Shown: positions 34,261-43,836, counted from the stretch's first letter. The stretch is DNA of 64,000 nt from Bordetella genomosp. 13 (GCF_007679965.1 NZ_VEHL01000001.1:1-64000); one strand, 5' to 3'. Notes: generated by a model not told the origin, from the letters alone. Translations and numbers: made by a program.

Positions 34261-34947
34261 GTGATCGATTTCGCCCCTTTTGCCTGGTTCGCGCTGGGCG
34301 CCGTCATCGCCTTGCTGCTCGGCCTGGGCATGCTGCTGGGCCGCGGCGGTCCGCGCGACGACATGGGCCGCAAGGTGTTCCGGCTGCGGCCGGTGCGGCG
34401 GCTGTTCGGTCTGCTGATCGTGGCGCTGGCCTGCGTGTCGGGCCTGCTGGCCGCTTCGCTGGTGCAGTTCTACCGCCTGACGGCCGACAAGCCTATCGCC
34501 GCGGTGAAGATGGTTCGCCAGAACGAGCAGACCTTCCTGGTCAGCCTGCGGCCCGAGGGCGGCGAGCCCAGCGAATACACGCTGTATGGCGATCAATGGC
34601 AGATCGATGCCCGCGTGGTGCGCTGGCGGCTGCCCGCCATGCTGGCCGGCGCGCAGCCGCTTTACCGGCTGGAACGCCTGTCGGGCCGCTACGGCGACGT
34701 CGAGCGCGAACGTTCGGCCACGCGCTCGGTCCATAACCTGGACGACTGGCCCGCGCCCGACCTGGGCGAACTCAAGCGCACCTTCCCCAACTGGCTGCCC
34801 TTCGTGGACGTGCAGTTCGGCAGCGCCGCCTACATGCCCATGTTCGACGGCGCCCGCTACGAGGTCTTCATGGATCCGCGCGGCGCGCTGTTCATCCGTC
34901 CGGCCGATGCCGCCACCGAGGCCGGGGTAAAACAGCAGGGTTGGTAA
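34261..34947 (+). CDS. Uncharacterised two-helix membrane protein
   Basis: I do not recognise an assigned function for this 228-aa protein, although similar ORFs are often labelled multidrug efflux-related without evidence. Two membrane helices lie at about residues 8-27 (WFALGAVIALLLGLGMLLG) and 49-69 (GLLIVALACVSGLLAASLV). A soluble 155-residue domain with conserved-looking QWQIDARVVRW and FVDVQFGSAAYMPMF segments follows, predicted outside the membrane. The start is a GTG with AAGGAG about 10 nt upstream. The stop codon abuts a GGGGACATATTTTT element. Confidence 0.7.
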   Translation: MIDFAPFAWFALGAVIALLLGLGMLLGRGGPRDDMGRKVFRLRPVRRLFGLLIVALACVSGLLAASLVQFYRLTADKPIAAVKMVRQNEQTFLVSLRPEGGEPSEYTLYGDQWQIDARVVRWRLPAMLAGAQPLYRLERLSGRYGDVERERSATRSVHNLDDWPAPDLGELKRTFPNWLPFVDVQFGSAAYMPMFDGARYEVFMDPRGALFIRPADAATEAGVKQQGW

Positions 34948-34964
34948 ATGGGGACATATTTTTA
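34946..34964. repeat. REP-like GGGGACATATTTTTA element
   Basis: The GGGGACA core followed by an AT run resembles the GGGGACG arms near the RAYT-like gene 2.7 kb away. It lies directly after the upstream stop codon and before the rpoH operator. Confidence 0.45.
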
Positions 34965-34994
34965 CGGGAACTCCCTACTGGCCGTACGGTCGAA

Positions 34995-35021
34995 TTAGCA
35001 CTCACCAAACGAGAGTGCTAA
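34995..35021. promoter_or_regulatory. CIRCE operator (HrcA-binding site) upstream of rpoH
   Basis: The sequence is TTAGCACTC-N9-GAGTGCTAA, a perfect 9-9-9 match to the CIRCE consensus bound by the heat-shock repressor HrcA. It ends 42 bp before the rpoH ATG, so it can block the rpoH promoter or sit in its leader. CIRCE upstream of rpoH has been predicted for other beta-proteobacteria. The hrcA gene is not in this window. Confidence 0.93.
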
Positions 35022-35063
35022 CATCCCTTGTCCGTATCCCACCTTCCCCTGGAGGCCGCAATC

Positions 35064-35951
<888 letters not shown>

Positions 35952-35987
35952 ATCGTCGGGGCAGGTTCCGGGGTTAAAGGATTGATA

Positions 35988-36008
35988 CAAAATCGGCGAC
36001 GATTTTTT
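35988..36008 (+). terminator. Weak rho-independent terminator of rpoH
   Basis: A short stem (AAATCG with CGATTT, loop GCGA) is followed by a run of T at 36002-36008. It lies about 40 bp after the rpoH stop codon. Confidence 0.6.
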
Positions 36009-36011
36009 TAT

Positions 36012-36180
36012 CCATCCCGGAAACTTTGCCGAGCAGCCACGGACTAACTTCATGTAGACCGCAGAGCCTGGAGCAATTCCTGGTCGGCAGTCTTGACGTC
36101 CGTCTCGGCTTCTCCTCTTTCCCCTCCCCTATGAGACGGATGCTTGCGGGGCATCGGTATTCCGGTGCCCCGTTTTTTAT
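36012..36180 (+). ncRNA. Candidate small RNA ending in a strong terminator
   Basis: About 170 bases lie between the weak rpoH terminator and a second, very strong terminator. They hold no convincing ORF. A long pyrimidine tract (CTCCTCTTTCCCCTCCCCT, 36112-36130) could pair with ribosome-binding sites, a pattern seen in several regulatory RNAs. A separate promoter is not obvious: TTGATA near 35982 is a possible -35. The region may instead be only a long rpoH 3' end. Confidence 0.35.
36147..36178 (+). terminator. Strong rho-independent terminator
   Basis: An 11-bp hairpin (36147-36157 with 36162-36172, one G-T pair, TATT loop) is followed directly by six T. It reads on the plus strand and belongs to rpoH or to a small RNA downstream of it. 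Confidence 0.88.
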
Positions 36181-36204
36181 GCTCGCGCCAAACGAACAAT
36201 GCAC

Positions 36205-36232
36205 GTCAAAAGGCCCGCACGATGCGGGCCTT
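36205..36232 (-). terminator. Rho-independent terminator of the phosphodiesterase gene
   Basis: A perfect 10-bp stem (36210-36219 with 36223-36232, loop CGA) leads on the minus strand into TTTT. It lies 23 bp after the stop of the minus-strand phosphodiesterase gene. Confidence 0.82.
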
Positions 36233-36255
36233 GTCGTTCGTGGACGGTGCGTGTT

Positions 36256-37077
36256 CTACGCCGCGCGCGGCTGCGCGGCCGTGCACAATGCGTGCCACGT
36301 GGCGGGATGCAGGCGCTTCACGCCGGTGGCCAGCGAGCCGTCGCGGTACAGCTTCAGCCAGCGATAGCCCGGCGCGGCGCCGTCCAGCGTGTGGCGACCG
36401 TTGTGCACGGCGAACTGGAAGCACGTCGACGGCGAGGCCAGCAGGCGCAGGTTGTGGCGGCGGCGGTCGAACTGCCGGTGCACGTGGCCCCACAGCAGCA
36501 CGCGCGCCTGGGGCAGGTCGGCCAGGCGCTGGAACAGCGCCATCGGGTTGTCGATCATCATCGTGTCGTGCCACTCGCTGTCGAGCTGCACCGGGTTGTG
36601 ATGCATGGCCACCAGGATGTGGCGGTCGCCCGCCGTGGCCGCGGCCTGGTCCAGCAGATCCAGCTGGCTGTCGTCCAGGTGGCCCGCGTCCGAGCCGCGC
36701 ACCGTGGAGTCCAGCAGCACCACGCGCCATGCGCCGACGTCGGTGATGGGGGTGGTCCAGTCGGGCAGCACGGCATGCATCGCGGCGGGGTTGTCGTGAT
36801 TGCCGGGCAGGCAGCGCACGGTCGTGCCCAACTGGCCCAGCAGGCCGCGCAGGCGCCGGTAGGCCGCGGGGCTGCCATCTTGCGCCGCGTCGCCGGTGGC
36901 CAGCACCAGCTGCGCATTGGGCATCTCGCGCATCGCCTGCCGCAGCACGGCCTTCAGGCTGGCCTCGGTGTCCACGCCCAGCATTTCCGCGTGCGGCTCG
37001 TCCATCAGGTGCGTGTCGGTCAGGTGGATCAGCAGCGCGGGTTGTTCGTCGATCGGGGTGGCGTGGGCGGCGGACAT
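36256..37077 (-). CDS. CpdA/Icc-like metallophosphodiesterase
   Basis: The 273-aa protein is a calcineurin-like metallophosphoesterase of the class III cyclic-nucleotide phosphodiesterase type. Metal motifs are in order: LTDTHLM, LATGDAAQDG, CLPGNHDN, VAMHHNP and LLWGHVHR. In E. coli CpdA hydrolyses cAMP, but family members also act on other phosphodiesters, so the substrate is unsure. The ATG at 37077 gives the normal start. It is divergent from the antiporter gene, which ends in a cyclic-nucleotide-type domain. Confidence 0.9.
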   Translation of the reverse strand: MSAAHATPIDEQPALLIHLTDTHLMDEPHAEMLGVDTEASLKAVLRQAMREMPNAQLVLATGDAAQDGSPAAYRRLRGLLGQLGTTVRCLPGNHDNPAAMHAVLPDWTTPITDVGAWRVVLLDSTVRGSDAGHLDDSQLDLLDQAAATAGDRHILVAMHHNPVQLDSEWHDTMMIDNPMALFQRLADLPQARVLLWGHVHRQFDRRRHNLRLLASPSTCFQFAVHNGRHTLDGAAPGYRWLKLYRDGSLATGVKRLHPATWHALCTAAQPRAA

Positions 37078-37273
37078 GGCCTCTCCAGCGGGAATGAATG
37101 CGATCTCAGCACAGTATCCAGAAAGCGCGCGGAAGGGGTCTTGCTCTGTGCGCAGCGGTAACCAAAGGTCGCCGCCCGAATGCCCCTGCAATTCGCCCCG
37201 AGCGGGCGGTGGGTGGACAAAAACCCGCTATCCTTGTGCCTTGCACGCGCTCTACCCGGAAAAGAATTCACAC

Positions 37274-39787
37274 ATGGATGTCGGTCTCATCGTCTTCGGT
37301 CTGGCAGGTCTGCTGACGCTGGTGTGCTTCATGCCGCCGCTGGCGGGCCGCCTCAAGTTGCCCTATTCGGTGTTGCTGGCCATCGTCGGTTGCCTGCTGG
37401 GCATCGTCGTCCACCTGCATGGCTGGGCGCCGCCCGTGCTGGGCGACATGCTGGACAGCATCGAGCGCTTCGAGATCTCGTCCGAGACCTTCCTGATGGT
37501 GTTCCTGCCGGTGCTGCTGTTCGAGACCTCGCTGGCCATGAACGTGCGGCGCCTGATGGACGACATCGGCCCCATCCTGATGATGGCCATCGTGGCGGTG
37601 GTGGTGTGCACCATCGTGGTGGGCTTCACGCTCAGTGCGGTGTCCGGGTACGGCCTGATCGTGTGCCTGCTGCTGGGCGCCATCGTGGCCACCACCGATC
37701 CGGTGGCGGTGGTCGGCATCTTCCGCGAAGTGGGCGCGCCCAAGCGCCTGACCACGCTGGTCGAAGGCGAGAGCCTGTTCAACGACGCGGCCTCGATCGC
37801 GTTGTACTCGGTGCTGCTGGCCGCGCTGGCCAGCGGCACGGGCAAGGTGGGCGTGGGCGACGTGGTGGGCGACTTCCTGCGCACGTTCATCGGCGGCGGC
37901 GTCGCCGGCTACCTGATGGGCCGCGGCGCCTGCTACCTGTTCGTGTGGCTGCGCGGCTTTCCCACGGCCGAGATCACGCTCACGCTCACGCTGGCCTATC
38001 TGTCGTTCTTCATCTCCGAGCACTACCTGGGCGTGTCGGGCGTGGTGGCCACCGTCATCGCGGGCCTGGTGGTGGGCTCCACGGGCCGCACGCGCATGTC
38101 GCCGGCCACCTTCGAACACCTGGCCAGCGCCTGGGAACAGTTCGGCTTCTGGGCCAACTCGCTGATCTTCCTGTTCGCGTCCATGCTGATCCCGCGCCTG
38201 ATGGAAGCGGCCGATTGGCAGGAACTGCTGCTGGTGGCGCTGGTGTTCGTGGCCACGCTGGTGGCGCGCGCCATCGTGGTCTTCGGCCTGCTGCCGATGC
38301 TGGGGCTCACGCGCCTGGGCACCAAGGTCAGCAATCCGTACAAGACGGTGATGTTGTGGGGCGGCCTGCGCGGCGCCGTGTCGCTGGCGCTGGCGCTGGC
38401 GGTCACCGAACAGGAAGCCGTGCCCGAAGAGGCGCGCCAGTTCGTCGCCGTGGCCACCACGGGCTTCGTGCTGATGACGCTGTTCATCAACGGCATCAGC
38501 CTGCGGCCGCTGATCCGCATGCTGGGCCTGAACCAGCTGTCGCCGGTCGAGCGCACCATCCGCAACCAGGCGCTGTCGATCGCCCTCGAAGACCTGCAGG
38601 AGAAGGCCGACGAGATCGCCAAGACCGACCACATCAGCCCCGAGGCCAGCGACCGCATCCACGCGGTGTTCGATGCCAGCCTGGCCAGCGTGCACGACAG
38701 CCAGGTCAACCTGATGAGCCTGGAACAGCGCGTGGCGGTGGGCCTGGGCATCGTGGCGCGCCGCGAAGAGGAAATGTTCTTCGACATCCTGAAGGCGCAG
38801 ATCGTCGACTGGCGCATGGCCGAGGCCCTGCTGGCGCGCGCCGAGCGCCTGGAAGACGCCATCCGGGTGGGCGGCCTGCCGGGCTTCGAGTCGGCCATCG
38901 AGGCCGACGTGCGGTATTCGCCCGGCTTCCGCATGGCGCTGCGGCTGCACTACACCTTCGGCTTCAAGTCGTGGCTGGCGCGCGAGCTGGCGCATCGCTT
39001 CGCCAACCTGATGACCAAGCGCTCGGTGGCGCAGCGGCTGATGCAGTTCGCGCGCGAACAGATCGGGCCGCTGCTGGGCGAGGATGCCGCGCAGCGCATC
39101 GTGGGCGCGCACCAGCGCCGCCTGGACCTGATCGAAAATGCGCTGCAGGCGCTCAACCTGCAGTACCCCTCGTACGCGCTGTGGCTGCAGGAAAGCTACC
39201 TGGGCCGCGTCGCGCGCGAGCTCGAGCGCATGCGCTATCGCAGCATGCTCGACCAGTTCCTGATCAGCGGCGAGGTCTATGCCGACCTGATGAGCCAGCT
39301 GAAGGACCGCTGGGAACACATCGACCATCATTCCGGCCTGGACATGGAGATGGGGGCGGCCGACCTGATCAAGCGCGTGCCGCTGTTCGAAGGGCTCAGC
39401 CCCGACTCGCTGCGCGCCATCTGCCGGCTGCTGCGGCCGCGCCTGGCCCTGCCCGACCAGCCCGTGCTGGGCGCGGGCCGGCATGGCGAGGAAATGTGCA
39501 TCGTGGCCTCGGGCGCCGTGGCGGTGCACCTGCCCGACGGCACCACCATCGAGCTGGGCAGCGGCGAGTTCTTCGGCGAACTGGCGCTGCTGGGCGAGAA
39601 CCAGGTCAATCCCGACGTGACCTCGCTGGGCTACAGCAAGCTGCTGATGCTGTCGTCGCGCGATTTCCATGCGCTGCTGGCGCGCGACGAAGCACTGCGC
39701 GAACGCATCCAGACGGTGGCCAAGCAGCGCATGCGCGCCATCGAGGTGTGGAAGCAGTTCCAGCAGCAGGCGCAGCAACTGCCCTGA
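37274..39787 (+). CDS. Large CPA1 Na+/H+ antiporter with C-terminal cyclic-nucleotide-binding-like domain
   Basis: The 837-aa inner-membrane protein has a CPA1/NhaP-type domain of about 12 helices (residues 1-410). The ion-binding Asp pair region is visible as ATTDPVAVVGIFRE and VEGESLFNDAASI, and the later helix as LWGGLRGAVSLALALAV. A long cytoplasmic helical region (about 430-680) links to a CAP_ED-type beta-barrel (about 700-825, GEFFGELALLGE). The Arg that binds the cyclic phosphate in CRP appears to be Asn here, so ligand binding is doubtful. It likely exports Na+ in exchange for H+. The ATG at 37274 has only a weak GGAAAAG site. Confidence 0.88.
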   Translation: MDVGLIVFGLAGLLTLVCFMPPLAGRLKLPYSVLLAIVGCLLGIVVHLHGWAPPVLGDMLDSIERFEISSETFLMVFLPVLLFETSLAMNVRRLMDDIGPILMMAIVAVVVCTIVVGFTLSAVSGYGLIVCLLLGAIVATTDPVAVVGIFREVGAPKRLTTLVEGESLFNDAASIALYSVLLAALASGTGKVGVGDVVGDFLRTFIGGGVAGYLMGRGACYLFVWLRGFPTAEITLTLTLAYLSFFISEHYLGVSGVVATVIAGLVVGSTGRTRMSPATFEHLASAWEQFGFWANSLIFLFASMLIPRLMEAADWQELLLVALVFVATLVARAIVVFGLLPMLGLTRLGTKVSNPYKTVMLWGGLRGAVSLALALAVTEQEAVPEEARQFVAVATTGFVLMTLFINGISLRPLIRMLGLNQLSPVERTIRNQALSIALEDLQEKADEIAKTDHISPEASDRIHAVFDASLASVHDSQVNLMSLEQRVAVGLGIVARREEEMFFDILKAQIVDWRMAEALLARAERLEDAIRVGGLPGFESAIEADVRYSPGFRMALRLHYTFGFKSWLARELAHRFANLMTKRSVAQRLMQFAREQIGPLLGEDAAQRIVGAHQRRLDLIENALQALNLQYPSYALWLQESYLGRVARELERMRYRSMLDQFLISGEVYADLMSQLKDRWEHIDHHSGLDMEMGAADLIKRVPLFEGLSPDSLRAICRLLRPRLALPDQPVLGAGRHGEEMCIVASGAVAVHLPDGTTIELGSGEFFGELALLGENQVNPDVTSLGYSKLLMLSSRDFHALLARDEALRERIQTVAKQRMRAIEVWKQFQQQAQQLP

Positions 39788-39838
39788 TGCCGAAGCGATC
39801 GCGCCGGCCGGACCGGTGGATCGCAGCGGCGCGCGCGC

Positions 39839-40867
39839 TCAGGACGTCTCGCGCCGCATCAGTTCAAATCCCACGTCCACGTGCCGTTGCGGCAACGGTT
39901 CTCCGGCCAGGTGCTGCACCAGCATGCGCGCGGCCGTCGCGCCCATGCGCCGCCGCGGGGTGGCGATGGTGGACAGCGGCGGCGTGGTCCACGCGCTGCC
40001 GGACAGGTCGTGGAAACCCACCAGGCCCATCTCGCGCGGCACGGCTATGCCCAGCCGCGCGCATTGGAACAGCGCGCCCTGCGCCAGGTCGTCGTTGCAT
40101 ACGAACAGGGCGTCGCAGTCGGGATGCGCCTGGCGCAGTTGCGACAGCAGCTGCGCGCCCAAGCCGATGGAAGTGTCGTCGGCGCTGCTGATCTCCAAGG
40201 CTGGATCGTGCAGGCCCGCTTCCTGCAGGGCGGTGCGGCAGCCCTCGCGGCGCCGCAGCGAACGAGGATCGGGATGCGCGCCCAGGATGCCGATGCGGCG
40301 GTAGCCGCGCTCCACCAGGTGGCGGCCGGCCGCGAGGCCGGCGTCGAACTGCGAGAAGCCCACGCTCATGCCGGCATGGCTGGCCGGCAGGTTCTCGATG
40401 GTGTGCACGGCCGGCACGCGGTGCGTGCGCAGCAGCCTCCACACGCCGTCGGCATGATCGGTGCCCGTCAGGATCGCGCCGTCGGGCGCATGCTGCAGAT
40501 ACGTGCGCAGCATGGTTTCCTCGGCGTCGGCGCCGTAGCCGGTGACCCCCAGCAGCATGTGATAGCCGTGCGCCTCGAGCTCTTCCTTGATGCCGGCGAT
40601 GATGTCGATGAAGACCACGTTCGCCAGCGACGGGATCAGCACCACGATCGCATGCGAACGCGCCGACGCCAGCGCGCTGGCGGCATGGTTCAGCACATAG
40701 CCCATCTCGCGGCACAGCAGCAGGATGCGTTCGCGCAGCAGGGGGGCAACCTTGTGGGGGGTGCGCAGTGCACGCGAGACGGTGATGGCGCTCACGCCGG
40801 CTCGATCGGCCACATCCTGCATCGTCACGCGGCCATTGCGGGTACTGCGGGGCTTCCTGGGGGGCAT
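39839..40867 (-). CDS. LacI-family transcriptional regulator (GntR-like)
   Basis: The 342-aa repressor has an N-terminal HTH (VTMQDVADRAGVSAITVSRAL, residues 14-34) and hinge helix (NHAASALAS). A periplasmic-binding-protein-like sensor domain follows, ending in the DVGFELMRRETS segment. It is divergent from the sugar-acid dehydratase gene, and a perfect 18-bp palindrome lies between them. By family habit it represses the dehydratase and perhaps itself until a sugar acid or derivative binds. The inducer cannot be read from the sequence. Confidence 0.93.
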   Translation of the reverse strand: MPPRKPRSTRNGRVTMQDVADRAGVSAITVSRALRTPHKVAPLLRERILLLCREMGYVLNHAASALASARSHAIVVLIPSLANVVFIDIIAGIKEELEAHGYHMLLGVTGYGADAEETMLRTYLQHAPDGAILTGTDHADGVWRLLRTHRVPAVHTIENLPASHAGMSVGFSQFDAGLAAGRHLVERGYRRIGILGAHPDPRSLRRREGCRTALQEAGLHDPALEISSADDTSIGLGAQLLSQLRQAHPDCDALFVCNDDLAQGALFQCARLGIAVPREMGLVGFHDLSGSAWTTPPLSTIATPRRRMGATAARMLVQHLAGEPLPQRHVDVGFELMRRETS

Positions 40868-40966
40868 GTACTGAACGCTGCGGTTTTCCGCGAATTTATA
40901 AAGTCATTATGACGTCAGCATATCCTGCGTTTTTGCATTTCCGCAGCCGCCGTTACAAAACCTCTG

Positions 40967-40984
40967 GTTGTTATCGATAACAAC
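40967..40984. promoter_or_regulatory. Palindromic operator, probable LacI-family binding site
   Basis: GTTGTTATCGATAACAAC is a perfect 18-bp palindrome with the central CG step typical of LacI-family operators. It resembles the TGTTACCGGTAACA-type sites of GntR. It lies 100 bp before the LacI gene start and 110 bp before the dehydratase start. No other gene is seen in 40868-41094. Confidence 0.8.
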
Positions 40985-41094
40985 GTTGTATCGAGAGCAG
41001 TGTGTACACTCGATGAAGGCGCCGGCCCAGAACAACAGGACGCGGCGGGCATGTTGCCGACGCCTTTTCGTTTTCATCAACGAGAGGTTTTTCA

Positions 41095-42876
41095 ATGTCC
41101 GATCCAAGCCGCCGGCTGCGCAGCCAGAAGTGGTTCAACGACCCCACGCACGCCGACATGACCGCCATCTACGTCGAGCGTTATCTCAACTACGGCCTGA
41201 CGCGCGGCGAACTGCAATCCGGCCGCCCCATCATCGGCATCGCCCAGACGGGCAGCGATCTGGCGCCATGCAACCGCCACCACATCGAGCTGGCCAAGCG
41301 CGTCAAGGACGGTATCCGCGACGCGGGCGGCATCCCCATGGAGTTCCCGGTGCATCCGCTGGCGGAACAGGGGCGGCGGCCCACCGCCGCGCTGGACCGC
41401 AACCTGGCCTACCTGGGCCTGGTGGAGATCCTGCACGGCTATCCGCTGGACGGCGTGGTGCTGACCACCGGCTGCGACAAGACCACGCCGGCCTGCCTGA
41501 TGGCCGCGGCCACGGTCGACATCCCCGCCATCGTGCTTTCGGGCGGTCCGATGCTGGACGGCTGGCATGAAGGCCAGCGCGTCGGCTCGGGCACGGTCAT
41601 CTGGCAGGCCCGCAACCTGATGGCGGCGGGCAAGCTGGACTACGAGGGCTTCATGGACCTGGCCACCGCCTCGTCGCCGTCGGTGGGCCACTGCAACACC
41701 ATGGGCACCGCCCTGTCGATGAACTGCCTGGCCGAGGCGCTGGGCATGTCGCTGCCCACCTGTGCCAGCATCCCCGCGCCCTACCGCGAGCGCGGCCAGA
41801 TGGCGTATGCCACCGGCAAGCGCATCTGCGACATGGTCCACGAAGACCTGCGGCCTTCGCACATCCTGACGCGCGAAGCCTTCGAGAACGCCATCGCAGC
41901 GGCCTCCGCGCTGGGCGCCTCCAGCAACTGCCCGTGGCACCTCGTGGCCATCGCGCGCCACATGGGCGTGGCGCTGACCACGGAAGACTGGCAACGCCTG
42001 GGCGAGGACGTGCCGCTGCTGGTCAACTGCGTGCCCGCCGGCGAGTACCTGGGCGAGGGCTTCCATCGCGCGGGGGGCGTGCCCGCCGTGCTGCACGAGC
42101 TGCAGGCGGCCGGCCGCCTGCACGACGACTGCATGACCGTATCGGGCAAGCGCATCGGCGAGATCGCCAGGGCGTCCGCCACGCACGACCGCGAGGTCAT
42201 CCGGACCTACGGCGAGCCGCTGATGCCGCATGCCGGTTACATCGTGCTGTCCGGCAATTTCTTCGACAGCGCCGTGATGAAGATGTCGGTGGTCAGCGAG
42301 GCATTCCGCCACGCGTACCTGTCCAAGCCCGGCGACGAGAATGCCTTCGAGGCGCGTGCCATCGTGTTCGAAGGGCCGGAGGACTACCACGCGCGCATCG
42401 ACGATCCGGCGTTGGGGATCGACGAGCATTGCATCCTGGTGATCCGCGGCTGCGGTCCGGTGGGCTATCCGGGCAGCGCGGAAGTGGTCAACATGGCCCC
42501 GCCCGCGGCGCTGATCAAGCGCGGCGTCGAGTCGCTGCCCTGCCTGGGCGATGGCCGCCAGAGCGGCACCTCGGCCAGCCCGTCCATCCTGAACATGTCG
42601 CCGGAGGCCGCGGTGGGCGGTGGTCTGTCGCTGCTGCGCACGGACGACGTCCTGCGCGTGGACCTGAACGCGCGCAGCGTCACGCTGCGGGTGGACGAGG
42701 AGGAGCTGAAGCGGCGCAGCGCCACGATGCGCACCGTCGTGCCCGAATCGCAGACGCCGTGGCAGGAGATCTACCGCAGCATGGTGGGACAGCTGTCGAC
42801 CGGCGCCTGCCTGGAGCCGGCCACGCTGTACCTGCGCGTGGTGGAAACGCGCGGCGACCCGAGGCATTCGCATTGA
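41095..42876 (+). CDS. IlvD/Edd-family sugar-acid dehydratase
   Basis: The 593-aa enzyme dehydrates a sugar acid or dihydroxy acid using a [2Fe-2S] cluster. The three cluster cysteines are Cys59 (SDLAPCN), Cys127 (TGCDKT, next to the Mg-binding Asp128 and carbamylated Lys129) and Cys200 (GHCNTMGTA). The sequence resembles arabonate and xylonate dehydratases more than biosynthetic IlvD. The divergent LacI gene and operator support a catabolic role. No transporter or later pathway enzyme is adjacent, so the substrate (pentonate or gluconate type) stays open. Confidence 0.92.
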   Translation: MSDPSRRLRSQKWFNDPTHADMTAIYVERYLNYGLTRGELQSGRPIIGIAQTGSDLAPCNRHHIELAKRVKDGIRDAGGIPMEFPVHPLAEQGRRPTAALDRNLAYLGLVEILHGYPLDGVVLTTGCDKTTPACLMAAATVDIPAIVLSGGPMLDGWHEGQRVGSGTVIWQARNLMAAGKLDYEGFMDLATASSPSVGHCNTMGTALSMNCLAEALGMSLPTCASIPAPYRERGQMAYATGKRICDMVHEDLRPSHILTREAFENAIAAASALGASSNCPWHLVAIARHMGVALTTEDWQRLGEDVPLLVNCVPAGEYLGEGFHRAGGVPAVLHELQAAGRLHDDCMTVSGKRIGEIARASATHDREVIRTYGEPLMPHAGYIVLSGNFFDSAVMKMSVVSEAFRHAYLSKPGDENAFEARAIVFEGPEDYHARIDDPALGIDEHCILVIRGCGPVGYPGSAEVVNMAPPAALIKRGVESLPCLGDGRQSGTSASPSILNMSPEAAVGGGLSLLRTDDVLRVDLNARSVTLRVDEEELKRRSATMRTVVPESQTPWQEIYRSMVGQLSTGACLEPATLYLRVVETRGDPRHSH

Positions 42877-42905
42877 CCGCCGCGGCTGGGCACGTTGCGC
42901 CCAAT

Positions 42906-43748
42906 CTAGCGGAGGCGGCCCTGCGCGCGCTGCTGGATGACGTCCTCGACGATGACCAGCGCGGCTTCCAGCGTGAACTCGCCGGCTTCGATGCCTTGCA
43001 GAACCTTTTCCACCGGCAGCGCGGCGATCTCCATCACCTCGCCGTCGCGATTGGCCGGCTGCACGCCTTCGGCCAGCACACAGGTGCTGACCAGCAGGTC
43101 CTCGACCTGATAGCCCTCGGGCAGGCGGCGGTGCATGCGCAGGATGGTCCGCAGCGGCTCGCGCGCCCGCAGGTGCCGCGGGTCCAGGCCGGCTTCCTCG
43201 CCGCATTCGCGTTCCAGCGCCAGTTCCAGGTCCTCGCCCGCGCCGGCCAGGCCCCCCACCAGGCTGTCCCACATGCCGGGGTCGGTGGACTTGCTGAGCG
43301 AGCGGCGCGCCACCCACATGCGGCCGTCGGGCGTCCAGGCGTTCAGGTGCACGGCGCGCGTCGGCAGGCCCAGCGGCCGCATGGCGGCGCGCTCGATCAC
43401 GCCCAGATGCACGTCGCCCGCCATCACGTCCAGCAGCTCGTCGCGCCAGCCGCGCAGGCAGTTGGCGTCGCGCAAGGCCTGCGCCACCTGGGCCAGCGCG
43501 GCGTCCAGCCCGGGGCCGGGAGCCAGGCCAGGCGCCAGCCGCAGCGCGTCGGCCTCGATCACGGCCAGGCCGGTGCCGCGCAGGGCATCGCATGCCGCGT
43601 GCGTCGCCCAGCCGCAACAGTGGCCCGCGACATAGAGCGGGCGCGCCAGTTGCGGAGGCAGTTCATGGGCGCGCGCGCCCAGTCGATCGTACAACTGGGC
43701 CAGGCGCGAGGCTTGCTCCGTCGGGTCCGGGATAGCGGTGTTCAGCAT
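42906..43748 (-). CDS. Nudix hydrolase with N-terminal DUF4743 domain
   Basis: The 280-aa protein has an N-terminal DUF4743-type domain (about residues 10-110) and a C-terminal Nudix domain. The Nudix box is intact: G-x5-E-x7-REcGEE-AGL at GGLAGAGEDLELALERECGE and onward. Plant and fungal relatives are linked to oxidised thiamine pyrophosphate clean-up; the bacterial substrate is unproven. The ATG at 43748 is preferred over upstream in-frame starts. It is convergent with the dehydratase and divergent from the cox cluster. Confidence 0.9.
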   Translation of the reverse strand: MLNTAIPDPTEQASRLAQLYDRLGARAHELPPQLARPLYVAGHCCGWATHAACDALRGTGLAVIEADALRLAPGLAPGPGLDAALAQVAQALRDANCLRGWRDELLDVMAGDVHLGVIERAAMRPLGLPTRAVHLNAWTPDGRMWVARRSLSKSTDPGMWDSLVGGLAGAGEDLELALERECGEEAGLDPRHLRAREPLRTILRMHRRLPEGYQVEDLLVSTCVLAEGVQPANRDGEVMEIAALPVEKVLQGIEAGEFTLEAALVIVEDVIQQRAQGRLR

Positions 43749-43836
43749 GGCGCGGATTTTAGTGCAGCGGACCGACATGGGGTTATCGCCGAGACGGCGC
43801 AAACGGCCGCGACGGCCCACGGAGGGACGGGTCCGC

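Noticed and set aside
37268..39778. Long minus-strand frame opposite the antiporter
   Set aside because: It mirrors the antiporter codon pattern and is composed mainly of His, Gln, Arg and Gly. No start signal or family similarity supports it.
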